Of a DNA stretch of 64,000 nucleotides, positions 54,947-63,817 are shown piece by piece. This stretch comes from an archaeon (GTDB taxonomy: Archaea; Nanobdellota; Nanobdellia; Woesearchaeales; GW2011-AR15). Under the pieces are notes generated by a model that was given only the letters and a program-made list of their open reading frames with translations, did no database searches and was not told where the DNA came from. Each line of letters begins with the position of its first letter. Positions within the stretch are counted from its first letter, which is position 1. Location of the stretch: contig JABHXU010000009.1 in NCBI GenBank assembly GCA_018657065.1, forward strand, positions 1-64,000. The letters run 5' to 3'. The position numbers were made by a program, and so were the translations under genes.

Positions 54947-55531
54947 ATGCTTGTTAAAAAATTTCTTAAAAATTATAAAGAGTATGATAAAATCTCTAAT
55001 ATTAGTAATATTGCTAGAAGAGTATTTGCAAATAATTCTTTTGATGGAATTCTTACAATAATGGGTATCTTACTAGGTGCGTATTATGCAGGTATAGATA
55101 GTGCAATGGTAATTATAAAAACTGGTTTAGGTGCATCAATAGCTATGGGAGTTAGTGGTGCGTGGGGAGCGTATTATACTGAAAAAGCAGAGCGTAAGAA
55201 AAAAATTCATGAATTAGAAAAAGCAATACTTAAAGACATGAAGTCAACTAAAATTGAAAGAGCTGAAAATTTCGCTGTTAAAATTATTACTGTAACTGAC
55301 GGTTTGAGCCCATTTATTTCTTCATTAATTGTGATAACTCCTTTTTTTTTTGTTAACGGTAATCTTTTTTCAGCTTATGTAATTTCTATGATTATAGCAT
55401 TTATTTTACTTGGTTTTTTAGGTGCTTTTTTAGGAAAAATATCTAAAGATAATATCATTAAAAGTGTATCAAGAATGCTTGTTGCAGGTGTTGTATGTAT
55501 AATTTTAACTTTAATCTTACAAGTATTATAA
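54947..55531 (+). CDS. VIT/CCC1-like membrane protein (TIGR00267 type)
   Basis: 194 residues, five TM helices: FDGILTIMGILLGAYYAG, ASIAMGVSGAWGAYYTEKAE with charged EKAERKKKIHELEKA after it, then three C-terminal helices. This is the layout of the Fe/Mn transporter family VIT1/CCC1; archaeal members are half-size. Starts 5 nt after the DUF211 stop. Confidence 0.85.
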   Translation: MLVKKFLKNYKEYDKISNISNIARRVFANNSFDGILTIMGILLGAYYAGIDSAMVIIKTGLGASIAMGVSGAWGAYYTEKAERKKKIHELEKAILKDMKSTKIERAENFAVKIITVTDGLSPFISSLIVITPFFFVNGNLFSAYVISMIIAFILLGFLGAFLGKISKDNIIKSVSRMLVAGVVCIILTLILQVL

Positions 55532-55567
55532 ATAACCAAACTATTTTATACAATCCATTAATTCTAA

Positions 55568-56536
55568 ATGTTTATGGAGTTAAAACCTTTCCCAGATACA
55601 AATAAAGTAAAATTTAAACCTGAATTTGAAAAGAGATATAAGAAATTATTAGGGGATAGATATGATGAATACATAAAATATAGTCTTTCATATTTAACAA
55701 GGTCTATAAGAATAAATACAATCAAATCAACAATTCCTAAAGTTAAAAAAGCATTAAAAAAAAGGGGCTGGATATTAACTCAAGTGCCCTTTTGTAAAGA
55801 AGGTTTTTGGGTTGAACATGAAACAGGAAGATTGGATATTGGAAACACATTAGAACATTCATTAGGTTATTATTATGTACAAGAAGCAGCTTCTATGATT
55901 CCTCCAATAGTTTTAGATCCTAAACCTGGAGAATTAATTCTTGATATGTGCGCTGCACCTGGAAGTAAAACAACTCAAATCGCTCAATATATGGAAAATA
56001 AAGGACTTGTAATAGCTAATGATTTTACAGGAATTAGACTAAAACCTTTAGGAATTAATGTACAAAGAATGGGATTAACAAATGTAATTATTACAATGAT
56101 GTTTGGACAATGGTTTGCTAAAAAAAATATAATGTTTGATAAAATTCTTGTTGATGCTCCATGTTCAGGTACAGGTACAATAAGAAAAAGTCTTAAGACT
56201 TTACGGATTTGGAATCCAACAATGATTGAAAGATTAGCAGCAACTCAACGTAAATTAATTGAAACAGGATTTACAATATTAAAACCCGGTGGAACTATGG
56301 TATATTCAACTTGTTCAACAGAACCTATTGAAAATGAAGCAACTGTATCATATTTATTAAATAATTATAAAAAAGCAAAATTACTAGATATTAAATTAAA
56401 TATTCCTAAGTCAAAAACAATTTCTGAATTTGATGGTGAAAAATATAATTCTGAAGTTAAAAAAACATTAAGGTTATGGCCTCAAGATAATAACACTGAA
56501 GGTTTTTATGTAGCTAAAATTGAGAAACAGTTGTAA
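55568..56536 (+). CDS. NOL1/NOP2/Sun m5C RNA methyltransferase
   Basis: 322 residues. SAM motif LDMCAAPGSKTTQ, first catalytic Cys in VDAPCSGTG, second in VYSTCSTEP. Motif order and length match archaeal Trm4/NSUN-type enzymes; substrate is tRNA or rRNA, not distinguishable here. Leaderless-type spacing (TTTTATAC ~25 nt upstream). Confidence 0.93.
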   Translation: MFMELKPFPDTNKVKFKPEFEKRYKKLLGDRYDEYIKYSLSYLTRSIRINTIKSTIPKVKKALKKRGWILTQVPFCKEGFWVEHETGRLDIGNTLEHSLGYYYVQEAASMIPPIVLDPKPGELILDMCAAPGSKTTQIAQYMENKGLVIANDFTGIRLKPLGINVQRMGLTNVIITMMFGQWFAKKNIMFDKILVDAPCSGTGTIRKSLKTLRIWNPTMIERLAATQRKLIETGFTILKPGGTMVYSTCSTEPIENEATVSYLLNNYKKAKLLDIKLNIPKSKTISEFDGEKYNSEVKKTLRLWPQDNNTEGFYVAKIEKQL

Positions 56537-56545
56537 TTCTATGTT

Positions 56546-56623
56546 AAAAATAGCAAATTTTAAACAATCTCATTTAGGATAAAGTTCGAAGTTTAAAATT
56601 TGAAAAAAATAGCAAATTTTAAA
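56546..56623 (+). repeat. 19-bp direct repeats with an inverted copy between
   Basis: AAAAATAGCAAATTTTAAA occurs at 56546-56564 and 56605-56623 (59 bp apart). GTTTAAAATTTG (56591-56602) is the perfect inverse of CAAATTTTAAAC (56554-56565). The block sits in the 124-bp spacer after the m5C methyltransferase and before the next gene's promoter (GGTGAT ribosome binding site at 56652). Could be an operator cluster or a transcription terminator. Confidence 0.55.
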
Positions 56624-56660
56624 TATCCTCAAATATGATTGATTTTTATGGTGATACTCT

Positions 56661-57107
56661 ATGGATTCTGAATCAGATAAATTACGAAGACAAATTAATG
56701 AATTAAATAAAGATAATGAAAGATATGGTTCAAATGAAGATTTAGCAAAATCAATTAACTCATTAATAAAGATTTTTGCAGAAGCATCTGATGACCTTAA
56801 AATGGACACACATGATGCAGTCTTGGTTACACAAAAACTAGATAAAATTGTTGAAAGACTTGAAAGAATAGAAATTCAAAATGAGAAAATTGCTAAAGGA
56901 ATTGTTGCTATAGCTGATATGGTTGAAGATGCTGAAGGAATTAATTCTCTTCCTAGACAATCATTAAGATCAAGTTCAAAACCTTCAATACCTAGTTCAA
57001 TACCGCCCTCTGCAAATCAATTTAATGGTACTAAACCCTTACCAACTTTGAATATGCCTAGAGAACCTGAACAGAAAAAAAAATCATTCCTGAATTTTAA
57101 GATGTAA
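56661..57107 (+). CDS. Unrecognised coiled-coil protein with Pro/Ser-rich tail
   Basis: 148 residues. N-terminal ~60 helical (DKLRRQINELNKDNERYG), central coiled coil (KLDKIVERLERIEIQNEKI), Ser/Pro-rich disordered tail (~100-140) and a short basic end. GGTGAT ribosome binding site. Overlaps nothing; 1 nt before the next gene. Function unknown; co-transcribed with the next gene. Confidence 0.55.
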   Translation: MDSESDKLRRQINELNKDNERYGSNEDLAKSINSLIKIFAEASDDLKMDTHDAVLVTQKLDKIVERLERIEIQNEKIAKGIVAIADMVEDAEGINSLPRQSLRSSSKPSIPSSIPPSANQFNGTKPLPTLNMPREPEQKKKSFLNFKM

Positions 57108-57108
57108 G

Positions 57109-57525
57109 ATGTTTGAAGATTACAGCCAATATTCTAAGGAAAAAGTAAATTTGTTTTTAAGATACTTAGCATATGCTGCATTTCGACAAGTAAAAAAAGA
57201 AAATAGGCAACAAATTGTAGGAAATGAAGAAGTAAAAACAGTTTTTACAAAAAAAGAACTTTTAGAGCAAGGTAATTTTAAACAAAGAATTGAAGATAGA
57301 TTAATGAAATTAAATGTTGATCGAAGAACTGAACTTGAAGACAAAATTTCAATTCATTATAGTAACAATAAATTTGTTCCTTATGAAAATAAATTGAAAA
57401 AATTAAAATCAAGATATGCTAATGCAAAAAAGAAAAAATCATATCCAAAAGATAGATTGCATAGATTAAAGGACAAAATTACTAAATGTGATTTATTAAT
57501 AAAAAAACTTAAGAAATCTTCATAG
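57109..57525 (+). CDS. Unrecognised basic helical protein
   Basis: 138 residues, pI clearly high (Lys/Arg-rich end KLKSRYANAKKKKSYPKDRL). Mostly helical, no TM. Its basic tail suggests nucleic-acid contact; no family recognised. 1 nt after the coiled-coil gene, so translationally linked. Convergent overlap of 6 nt with the small histone-like gene. Confidence 0.55.
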   Translation: MFEDYSQYSKEKVNLFLRYLAYAAFRQVKKENRQQIVGNEEVKTVFTKKELLEQGNFKQRIEDRLMKLNVDRRTELEDKISIHYSNNKFVPYENKLKKLKSRYANAKKKKSYPKDRLHRLKDKITKCDLLIKKLKKSS

Positions 57526-57684
57526 ATCTCTAGCCATTAATGTTCTTCTATTGTTTTTTTTAGCTCTTTCTAATGCTTTTAATATAATTCTCTTAACTTC
57601 AATATTTAGAGCTGGATAAAATTCTTCAGCAATATTAACATTCCCTACAATATCTCTAATTTGTGCTTTAGTTACTAAATACAT
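57520..57684 (-). CDS. Short histone-fold-like protein (54 aa)
   Basis: 54 residues, ATG 57684 to TGA 57520-57522, with AAAGGTGATTAT as ribosome binding site just upstream. NVNIAEEFYPALNIEVKRII then ALERAKKNNRRTLMARDL matches the C-terminal half of archaeal histone/DUF1931 folds (helix, R-x-T-x-x-x-x-D-L paired-loop end). Too short for a full fold without dimerising. Just upstream of gltX on the same strand? It is 11 nt downstream of it, so likely same transcript. Confidence 0.7.
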   Translation of the reverse strand: MYLVTKAQIRDIVGNVNIAEEFYPALNIEVKRIILKALERAKKNNRRTLMARDL

Positions 57685-57695
57685 ATAATCACCTT

Positions 57696-59375
57696 TTATT
57701 TATTTGTAAACATAAAATTATATTTATTATCTTTAATTGAGTCAAGCTTACAAAATCCAAACCGTTGAAATTGAATAATATCTCCTATATTAAGCTTTGA
57801 AATACTTGCCTCAGCTAATCCCTCTAGAATATTATTATCTGGCATTCTAACACTAACATTAGTTAAATTATCAGATACAGGTAACCATTGAATAATTTGT
57901 TTTCCAGTTTTTCTATATTCTTCATGATTTAAAGAATGAAATTTAAATTTTGTTTCATAAATAAAATTTAAACAATCCATGAGTCTAACCAGGTCTCCTT
58001 GCCTTATATTATCATGATCTTCTTTATTTATATAGAATTTTGAAGATGTTTCAAATAATCTACTTCCCCTTTTTGGATGATCTGGATGTAAATTTAATTC
58101 AATTTTTTGTTTAGGAGCTTGTAAAACATCAATTTCAACAGGATCAATAATTAAAAAATATTTATTTGTTACTGGATCTAAAATTGACCTATTAATTGAT
58201 GAAATCATTGTCCAATCAATGTTTTTTCCAGTATTAGCTGATATTTTCATTTGATTCATTAATTCAACTAAGGTTTCTTGCAATATTCCTCTCCTATTTA
58301 ATGCTTTAAGTGTAACTAATGATGGATCATCCCATCCACTCACTTTACCTTCTTTAATTAATTCACGAATTTCTCTTCCTTTAGTTGTAGCACCTTTAAT
58401 ATTGAATCTTCCATATTGAACAACTGTTTGTTTTTTGCATCCAATTTTATCTTTTATAAAATTTTGAAGTTCTGTTCTCATAGTTCCAAATTCAGAACTT
58501 CTTAGAATATGTGTTACACCATATTTGCAATCTTCAACTGAATTTTCAAAATCATAAAGTGGCCAAACACAGTATTTATCTCCATGTCTAAAATGAGGAT
58601 GATAATTAATCCTCCAAATAACTGGATCTCTCATAACTTGATTAAGTGCATCAACTTGTCCTTTTAGTCTTAAAATTGCTTCACCCTGTTTATATTTTTT
58701 CAATTTCATATTTTCCCATTCATCAATATTTTTAGAAACAGGATTATTTCTACACGGACATTCAATACCTTTGTGTCTGAAATCTTGCATTGAATCTCGA
58801 TCACAAAAACAAACATATGCATGTTCTTTTTTTACCATTTCATCTGCAACTTGAATCATCTGAGACATATCATCACTAATGTAAATAATTTTATCTGGTT
58901 TAATTCCTAAATATTTTATAATGTCATGTTCCATAGCATCTGCAAATTCTTTAGTACATTTTTCAGGATTTGTGTCTTCAAATTTTAATATGCATTTTCC
59001 ATCATATTTTTTCGCATAAGTATAATTTATTAAGAAAGATAATGCATGACCCAAATGATTATATTTACTAGGTTCAGGAGGAATTCTAGTTACAACTTTA
59101 CCTTTTATAGCATTAGGTAACTCAGGTAACCCTTCTTGAATAATTTTTTTAGGTTTTTTTATTTTATCAACAGATTTAAAAGCATTTTTTTGTTCATCTA
59201 AAGCCATTGAATTAACTTCTCTTACAATCTCTTGAATTGTTTTAGATAATAATTTCATATCTTTTCTAGCTTCTGGATGCAAAGCTAGAATTTTTCCAAT
59301 AACAGCACCAGGATTACATTTTCCATTGAATTTTATCGCATTTTCTAATGCAAAAAATTTGATTTTTTCTTCCAT
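57696..59375 (-). CDS. gltX: Glutamyl-tRNA synthetase, archaeal/eukaryotic type
   Basis: 559 residues. VTRIPPEPSKYNHLGHA carries the class I HIGH equivalent (HLGH). KMSKS-like KGATTKGREI occurs mid-protein; Rossmann features ILKFEDTNPEKC; C-terminal two beta-barrels as in archaeal GluRS (ILNPVTNKYF... like). Charges tRNA-Glu (and tRNA-Gln for GatDE transamidation, not in window). A helical N-terminal ~95 residues precede, as in archaeal enzymes. Confidence 0.95.
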   Translation of the reverse strand: MEEKIKFFALENAIKFNGKCNPGAVIGKILALHPEARKDMKLLSKTIQEIVREVNSMALDEQKNAFKSVDKIKKPKKIIQEGLPELPNAIKGKVVTRIPPEPSKYNHLGHALSFLINYTYAKKYDGKCILKFEDTNPEKCTKEFADAMEHDIIKYLGIKPDKIIYISDDMSQMIQVADEMVKKEHAYVCFCDRDSMQDFRHKGIECPCRNNPVSKNIDEWENMKLKKYKQGEAILRLKGQVDALNQVMRDPVIWRINYHPHFRHGDKYCVWPLYDFENSVEDCKYGVTHILRSSEFGTMRTELQNFIKDKIGCKKQTVVQYGRFNIKGATTKGREIRELIKEGKVSGWDDPSLVTLKALNRRGILQETLVELMNQMKISANTGKNIDWTMISSINRSILDPVTNKYFLIIDPVEIDVLQAPKQKIELNLHPDHPKRGSRLFETSSKFYINKEDHDNIRQGDLVRLMDCLNFIYETKFKFHSLNHEEYRKTGKQIIQWLPVSDNLTNVSVRMPDNNILEGLAEASISKLNIGDIIQFQRFGFCKLDSIKDNKYNFMFTNK

Positions 59376-59465
59376 AGATATAAAGTAATATTGAAATATT
59401 TTAAAGCTTTTCTACAGATATTTCTTTTACACAATGTTTAAATATAGATATTATTCGCCAAAAAT

Positions 59466-60218
59466 ATGGTCAAAATAGTTGCAATAGGGGGCGGTGAGAC
59501 TGGAAGACCCGGTACAAATCATAAAACTAAAGCAATAGATGAAGAAATAGTTAGACTTTCAGGAAAGAATAATCCAAATGTTTTATTTATTCCTCCTCCT
59601 AGTGATCCTTTGGATCAAGAAGAATATTTTGGAGTTATAAAAAAAGTATTTAAAAGATTTGGATGCGATGTTTCTCCATTATATTTAAACAATTCAGAAC
59701 CTAAATTTGAAGAATTAGAAGAAGTAATTTTAGGTTCAGATATAATTTATGTAGGTGGAGGTAACACTTTTGAAATGTTAACCTATTAGAGAGAACATGG
59801 AATTGATAATATTCTTGAAAAAGCGTTAGAAAAAGACATTGTGTTGTCAGGATTAAGTGCTGGTGCAATTTGCTGGTTCAATTCTGGATGTTCTGCATAT
59901 AAGAGATTAACAAATTCTGAGCCAGAACTAGCGAAAATTAATGCTTTAAATTTTGTTCCTGCATTATATTGTCCTCATTATAACTCTGATCCCGAGAGGA
60001 AAGCAAAATTAAAAGAAATTATGAGAGAAACAACTGAAATTGCTCTTGCTTTTGATGATTGTTGTGCTATTGAAATAGTTGATAATGAATATAGAATTTT
60101 AGCATCAAATAAAACAGCAAATGCATACAGAGTTTTTTGGAAAAATGGAATGTTTCAAGAAGAAATCATAGAAAAGAAAGATACTTATTCTCCTATTGAT
60201 GAATTATTAAAGAAATAA
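59466..60218 (+). pseudogene. Peptidase E/cyanophycinase-like (S51) gene with in-frame TAG
   Basis: 251 codons open but for one TAG at 59787-59789. VKIVAIGGGETGRP, VLFIPPPSDP, IIYVGGGNTFEMLTY | REHGIDNILEKA, and the nucleophile elbow LSGLSAGAICWF (Ser-containing) are typical for S51. Relatives commonly have Trp at the interrupted place (Y-W-R), so TGG-to-TAG is a single-base change. The protein is otherwise intact, including the downstream His in YCPHYNSDPER. Error or recent nonsense mutation. Confidence 0.85.
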
Positions 60219-60240
60219 CAACATAATCAATAAAAAAATC

Positions 60241-61899
60241 TTAAACAACCCTTTTAAACATTTTTTCAAGATCATAAAACGACCATTTTATAACTATAGG
60301 TCTACCATGTGGACATGTTGAAGGAAAACCTTTAGAAAATATTTCTTGAACATATTTTTTAATTTGAGGCAATTCAATAGTATCACCAGCTTTAATTGCA
60401 TTCCTACATGACATTCTAGCTATTCGTTCATGATAATAAAGGTGTAATGAATTAAGTTTTCCTTTATCAATTTCAAGTAGAAAGTCAAAAAATAAAGATT
60501 TGTCAAATTGTCTACCTAATATAATTGGAATTGTTCTAACTATTACTGTGTTTGTTCCAAATTCTTCAGTAATAAAACCTAATTGACCTAATTTTTCTAT
60601 ATTATTTTTACACACAAGAAATTGTTTAGGTGTTAATTCCAAAATAGCTGGATCAAGTAATTCTTGAGTTATAACTTCATTATTTTTTAATTCATTTGTA
60701 TAATTTTCATATAGTATTCTTTCTGCTGCTGCATGTTGATCAATCAAGATTATATTTCCCGGAATTTCAGCAACAATGTATGTTTTTTTTATAATTCCTA
60801 AAATTTTCATATCTGGTTGTTTAGATGTTTGAATTGAATTTTCTTCTTTAATTAGAAGTTTTTGTTTAGTGGCATCAACAAAACCATCATCAAAATTATA
60901 GTCAAAAACTTTTTTTTCAAGTAGAGGTTTAACAATTAAATCTTCATTTTCTAAAGAATTTCTAATTGCATCATAAACATCTTTGTAAAGATCTTTTTCA
61001 TTTTGAATTCTAATTTCAGCTTTTTGAGGATGCACATTTACATCTGTTTTATTTGAATCAACATCAATACTTAGAATTGTTATAGGATGACGATTAACCA
61101 TCATTGATGAATGAAATGCGTCTTCAATTGCAGAACTTATAGTTGTATTTTTTTTAATATATCTATTATTAACATATATTGATTGCATTGATCTATTTGA
61201 TCTGCTTAAACTTGGTTTAGATACGTATCCTTTAATTTTAAAAATATTTGAATAATCAATTTTAATTAAATTTTTAGCAATGTCTTTTCCATATATTGAA
61301 GAAATATTTGATAAATTATCCTTAAACACTGGAAAATTAAGTATTTCTTTATTTTCATGTTTAAATTTAAAATGAATTTTGGGATAAATTAACGCATATC
61401 TTGTTATGATGTCAGTAATTTGATTAAGTTCTGTTTCAATAGTTTTTAGATATTTTTTTCTTGCTGGCGTATTAAAAAATAGATTTTTTATTTCAATATT
61501 TGTTCCAGTTTTTGCTGCAGTTGTTTCATTTAAAATCTCTTTACCGCCTAAAATATTAATTTTTATCCCTGATATTTCTGATTCTGTTTTAGTTATAATT
61601 GTCATATCAGATACTGAAGCTATACTTGCTAGTGCTTCACCTCTAAAACCAAGTGTATTAATTGAAAACAAATCTGTTGAATTTTTTATTTTACTTGTAG
61701 AATGTCTATGCCAACAAATTTTTGCATCAACTTTATTCATACCTTTTCCATTATCACTAATTTTTAAATACGATTTTCCACCTTCTTTTGCTTCAATAAA
61801 AATAGATGACGCATTTGCATCAATTGAATTTTCAATAAGTTCCTTTACTATTGAAGCAGGTCTTTCGATTACTTCACCTGCTGCAATTTTATTTATCAA
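60241..61899 (-). CDS. mutL: DNA mismatch repair protein MutL (with endonuclease motif)
   Basis: 552 residues as given from TTG 61899; conserved residues ILDES upstream (to ~61914) show the real start is further out, possibly a rare ATT/TTA near 61927. GHKL ATPase: LIENSIDANA, KISDNGKGM, GFRGEALASI, GTNIEIKNLF. C-terminal DQHAAAERILYE is the Mn-endonuclease motif, and CRNAIKAGD, STCPHGRPI complete the site. Repairs mismatches with MutS (not in this window). MutL is rare in archaea, so likely transferred from bacteria. Confidence 0.93.
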   Translation of the reverse strand: MINKIAAGEVIERPASIVKELIENSIDANASSIFIEAKEGGKSYLKISDNGKGMNKVDAKICWHRHSTSKIKNSTDLFSINTLGFRGEALASIASVSDMTIITKTESEISGIKINILGGKEILNETTAAKTGTNIEIKNLFFNTPARKKYLKTIETELNQITDIITRYALIYPKIHFKFKHENKEILNFPVFKDNLSNISSIYGKDIAKNLIKIDYSNIFKIKGYVSKPSLSRSNRSMQSIYVNNRYIKKNTTISSAIEDAFHSSMMVNRHPITILSIDVDSNKTDVNVHPQKAEIRIQNEKDLYKDVYDAIRNSLENEDLIVKPLLEKKVFDYNFDDGFVDATKQKLLIKEENSIQTSKQPDMKILGIIKKTYIVAEIPGNIILIDQHAAAERILYENYTNELKNNEVITQELLDPAILELTPKQFLVCKNNIEKLGQLGFITEEFGTNTVIVRTIPIILGRQFDKSLFFDFLLEIDKGKLNSLHLYYHERIARMSCRNAIKAGDTIELPQIKKYVQEIFSKGFPSTCPHGRPIVIKWSFYDLEKMFKRVV

Positions 61900-62038
61900 T
61901 GATTCATCAAGTATAATAATTGTAATAATTAAGCACCCCGAAAAATAAGATAATATTTCTAAATAAATAAATTATGGTTTTTATATGCACTTGATAACAA
62001 ATTATAAATACAACCCTTCTCTTAAATCCTTTTAAGAG

Positions 62039-63817
62039 GTGCTAAATATAATAATCAAACATTCTTGGAAAGATTATAATGCTCAAGGTGAAGGTAAACC
62101 TAAATTTATTCTTACATCAAATGGTGCATATTTTTACAATAATCCTAATAGTAAATTTCAAGGCCTATATTATCCAATAAAAAACGATGAACATAATTGG
62201 ACATTATTTAAAGTCATAGACCATATACAAATAGATAGCGAAATTAAAACAATAACTAATTTTTTTACACATATTGAATTAAAAACAGACAAAGGATCAA
62301 TTGGAATCAAATTTGAAAATGATGTTTTACATTTAGATCTAGATTATGATGGTGAACTAACTTTTACTTTAGATATGCGTGAATCATATGAACACGAAGA
62401 CAAAGGAAGAGTTTACGAATTTGAAAGAGAAAAAAATAATATTATCTTAGAGTATACCAAATATTTTAATAATATGCTTGAAAATATTAGTTATACGAAA
62501 TTTCTAAGTATTAGAACACGTTTTGATCATGAAAAAGTAATGGAGTGGAGATTGCAACATTATTCTGAAGATGAAAAAAGACAATCAAATCCTTATGAAT
62601 TATATGTTTTTGATGCATTTAAATTAAAATGTAAAGGAAAAGATACAATTAAAATTAGTTTTTCAGATGAAAAAAAGAATGCAATTAATAATTTAAACAA
62701 AGAAATTAAGCCACAATATGATTTTATTGAACGAGAAAAGGATTCAATTGAATATAATTGTGCAGTTAAATCTCTACTTGATTTATATGTTGATTTTGCA
62801 AATAATAAAGGTTTTTATGCTGGTCTTCCTTGGTTTTTTCAAATATGGACTCGAGATGAATCTATATCTATGAAATCAATTATTGATTTAAAAAAATATG
62901 ATTTAGCTAAGCAAATTCTACTTAGAAGAATACATTTAATTAGTGAATCAGGTAGAATTCCTAATAGATTTCCATATTCAAAACTAGGAACTGCTGACGG
63001 AACTGGATGGACATTTAAACGTATTCATGAATTAATATTAAAAATTAAAGAAAATGAACCTTTTGAAGAATATTTTAGTTTTAAAGATTTAAATTATATT
63101 GATAGACAATTAAAAAAATCTATTCAATTATCTAGAAAAGATACAAATGATTTTTTAATTAAAAATCAACCCTTAGAAACATGGATGGACACATCATATG
63201 GAGATGATGTTAGAGACGGTTATAGAATTGAAATTCAAGCATTATGGTTATCAATGTTAAAACTATCTAACTATCTTGATGAATTATTAAAACATAAACC
63301 AACATATAAAACACTTGAAAAAAATACAAGAGAAAAAGTTAAATCAGAATTTTTTACAGGAGAAATTTTAAAAGATGGTTCCAATGATAATACAATTAGA
63401 CCAAATGTTTTTCTAGCACATTATATTTATCCTGAATTATTATTTAATGAAGAATGGGAAAAAGTTTTTGATAATTCCTTATCGAAATTATGGTTAGAAT
63501 GGGGAGGACTTAGTACGATTGATAAAAGTTCAAATTTATTTTGTGATAGATATAGTGGTGAAAACAACAAAAGTTATCATCGTGGAGATTCTTGGTTTTT
63601 TGTAAATAATATAGCAGCTATTAGTTTAAAAAGAATAAATTTTGAAAAATATAAAGAAAAAATTGAGAAAATTATCTCTGCATCAGGAAAAGATATGTTA
63701 TATCATGGAGTTATTGCTAGACCTTCAGAATTAAGTTCAGCTATTGAATTAACTGCAGATGCATCATTACATCAATTATGGAGTGCAGCAACTTTTATTG
63801 AATTAGCAAATGAGTAA
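62039..63817 (+). CDS. Glycogen debranching enzyme-like GH (GDE_C) protein
   Basis: 592 residues starting GTG 62039. N-terminal ~200 beta-rich domain (sugar-recognition-like), then an (alpha/alpha)6 barrel of amylo-alpha-1,6-glucosidase type: FYAGLPWFFQIWTRDESIS, RIPNRFPYSKLG, ETWMDTSYGDD, IQALWLSMLKLSNYL, YHRGDSWFFVNNI and SSAIELTADASLHQLWSAA. Removes alpha-1,6 branches or trims related glucans. Precedes a partial membrane-protein gene (8-nt overlap). Confidence 0.85.
   Translation: MLNIIIKHSWKDYNAQGEGKPKFILTSNGAYFYNNPNSKFQGLYYPIKNDEHNWTLFKVIDHIQIDSEIKTITNFFTHIELKTDKGSIGIKFENDVLHLDLDYDGELTFTLDMRESYEHEDKGRVYEFEREKNNIILEYTKYFNNMLENISYTKFLSIRTRFDHEKVMEWRLQHYSEDEKRQSNPYELYVFDAFKLKCKGKDTIKISFSDEKKNAINNLNKEIKPQYDFIEREKDSIEYNCAVKSLLDLYVDFANNKGFYAGLPWFFQIWTRDESISMKSIIDLKKYDLAKQILLRRIHLISESGRIPNRFPYSKLGTADGTGWTFKRIHELILKIKENEPFEEYFSFKDLNYIDRQLKKSIQLSRKDTNDFLIKNQPLETWMDTSYGDDVRDGYRIEIQALWLSMLKLSNYLDELLKHKPTYKTLEKNTREKVKSEFFTGEILKDGSNDNTIRPNVFLAHYIYPELLFNEEWEKVFDNSLSKLWLEWGGLSTIDKSSNLFCDRYSGENNKSYHRGDSWFFVNNIAAISLKRINFEKYKEKIEKIISASGKDMLYHGVIARPSELSSAIELTADASLHQLWSAATFIELANE

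Noticed and set aside
59787-59789. TAG as pyrrolysine or recoded sense codon
   Set aside because: TAG ends normal genes here (for example metK and the surface protein), and relatives of the peptidase have Trp at this place, so a point change explains it better.
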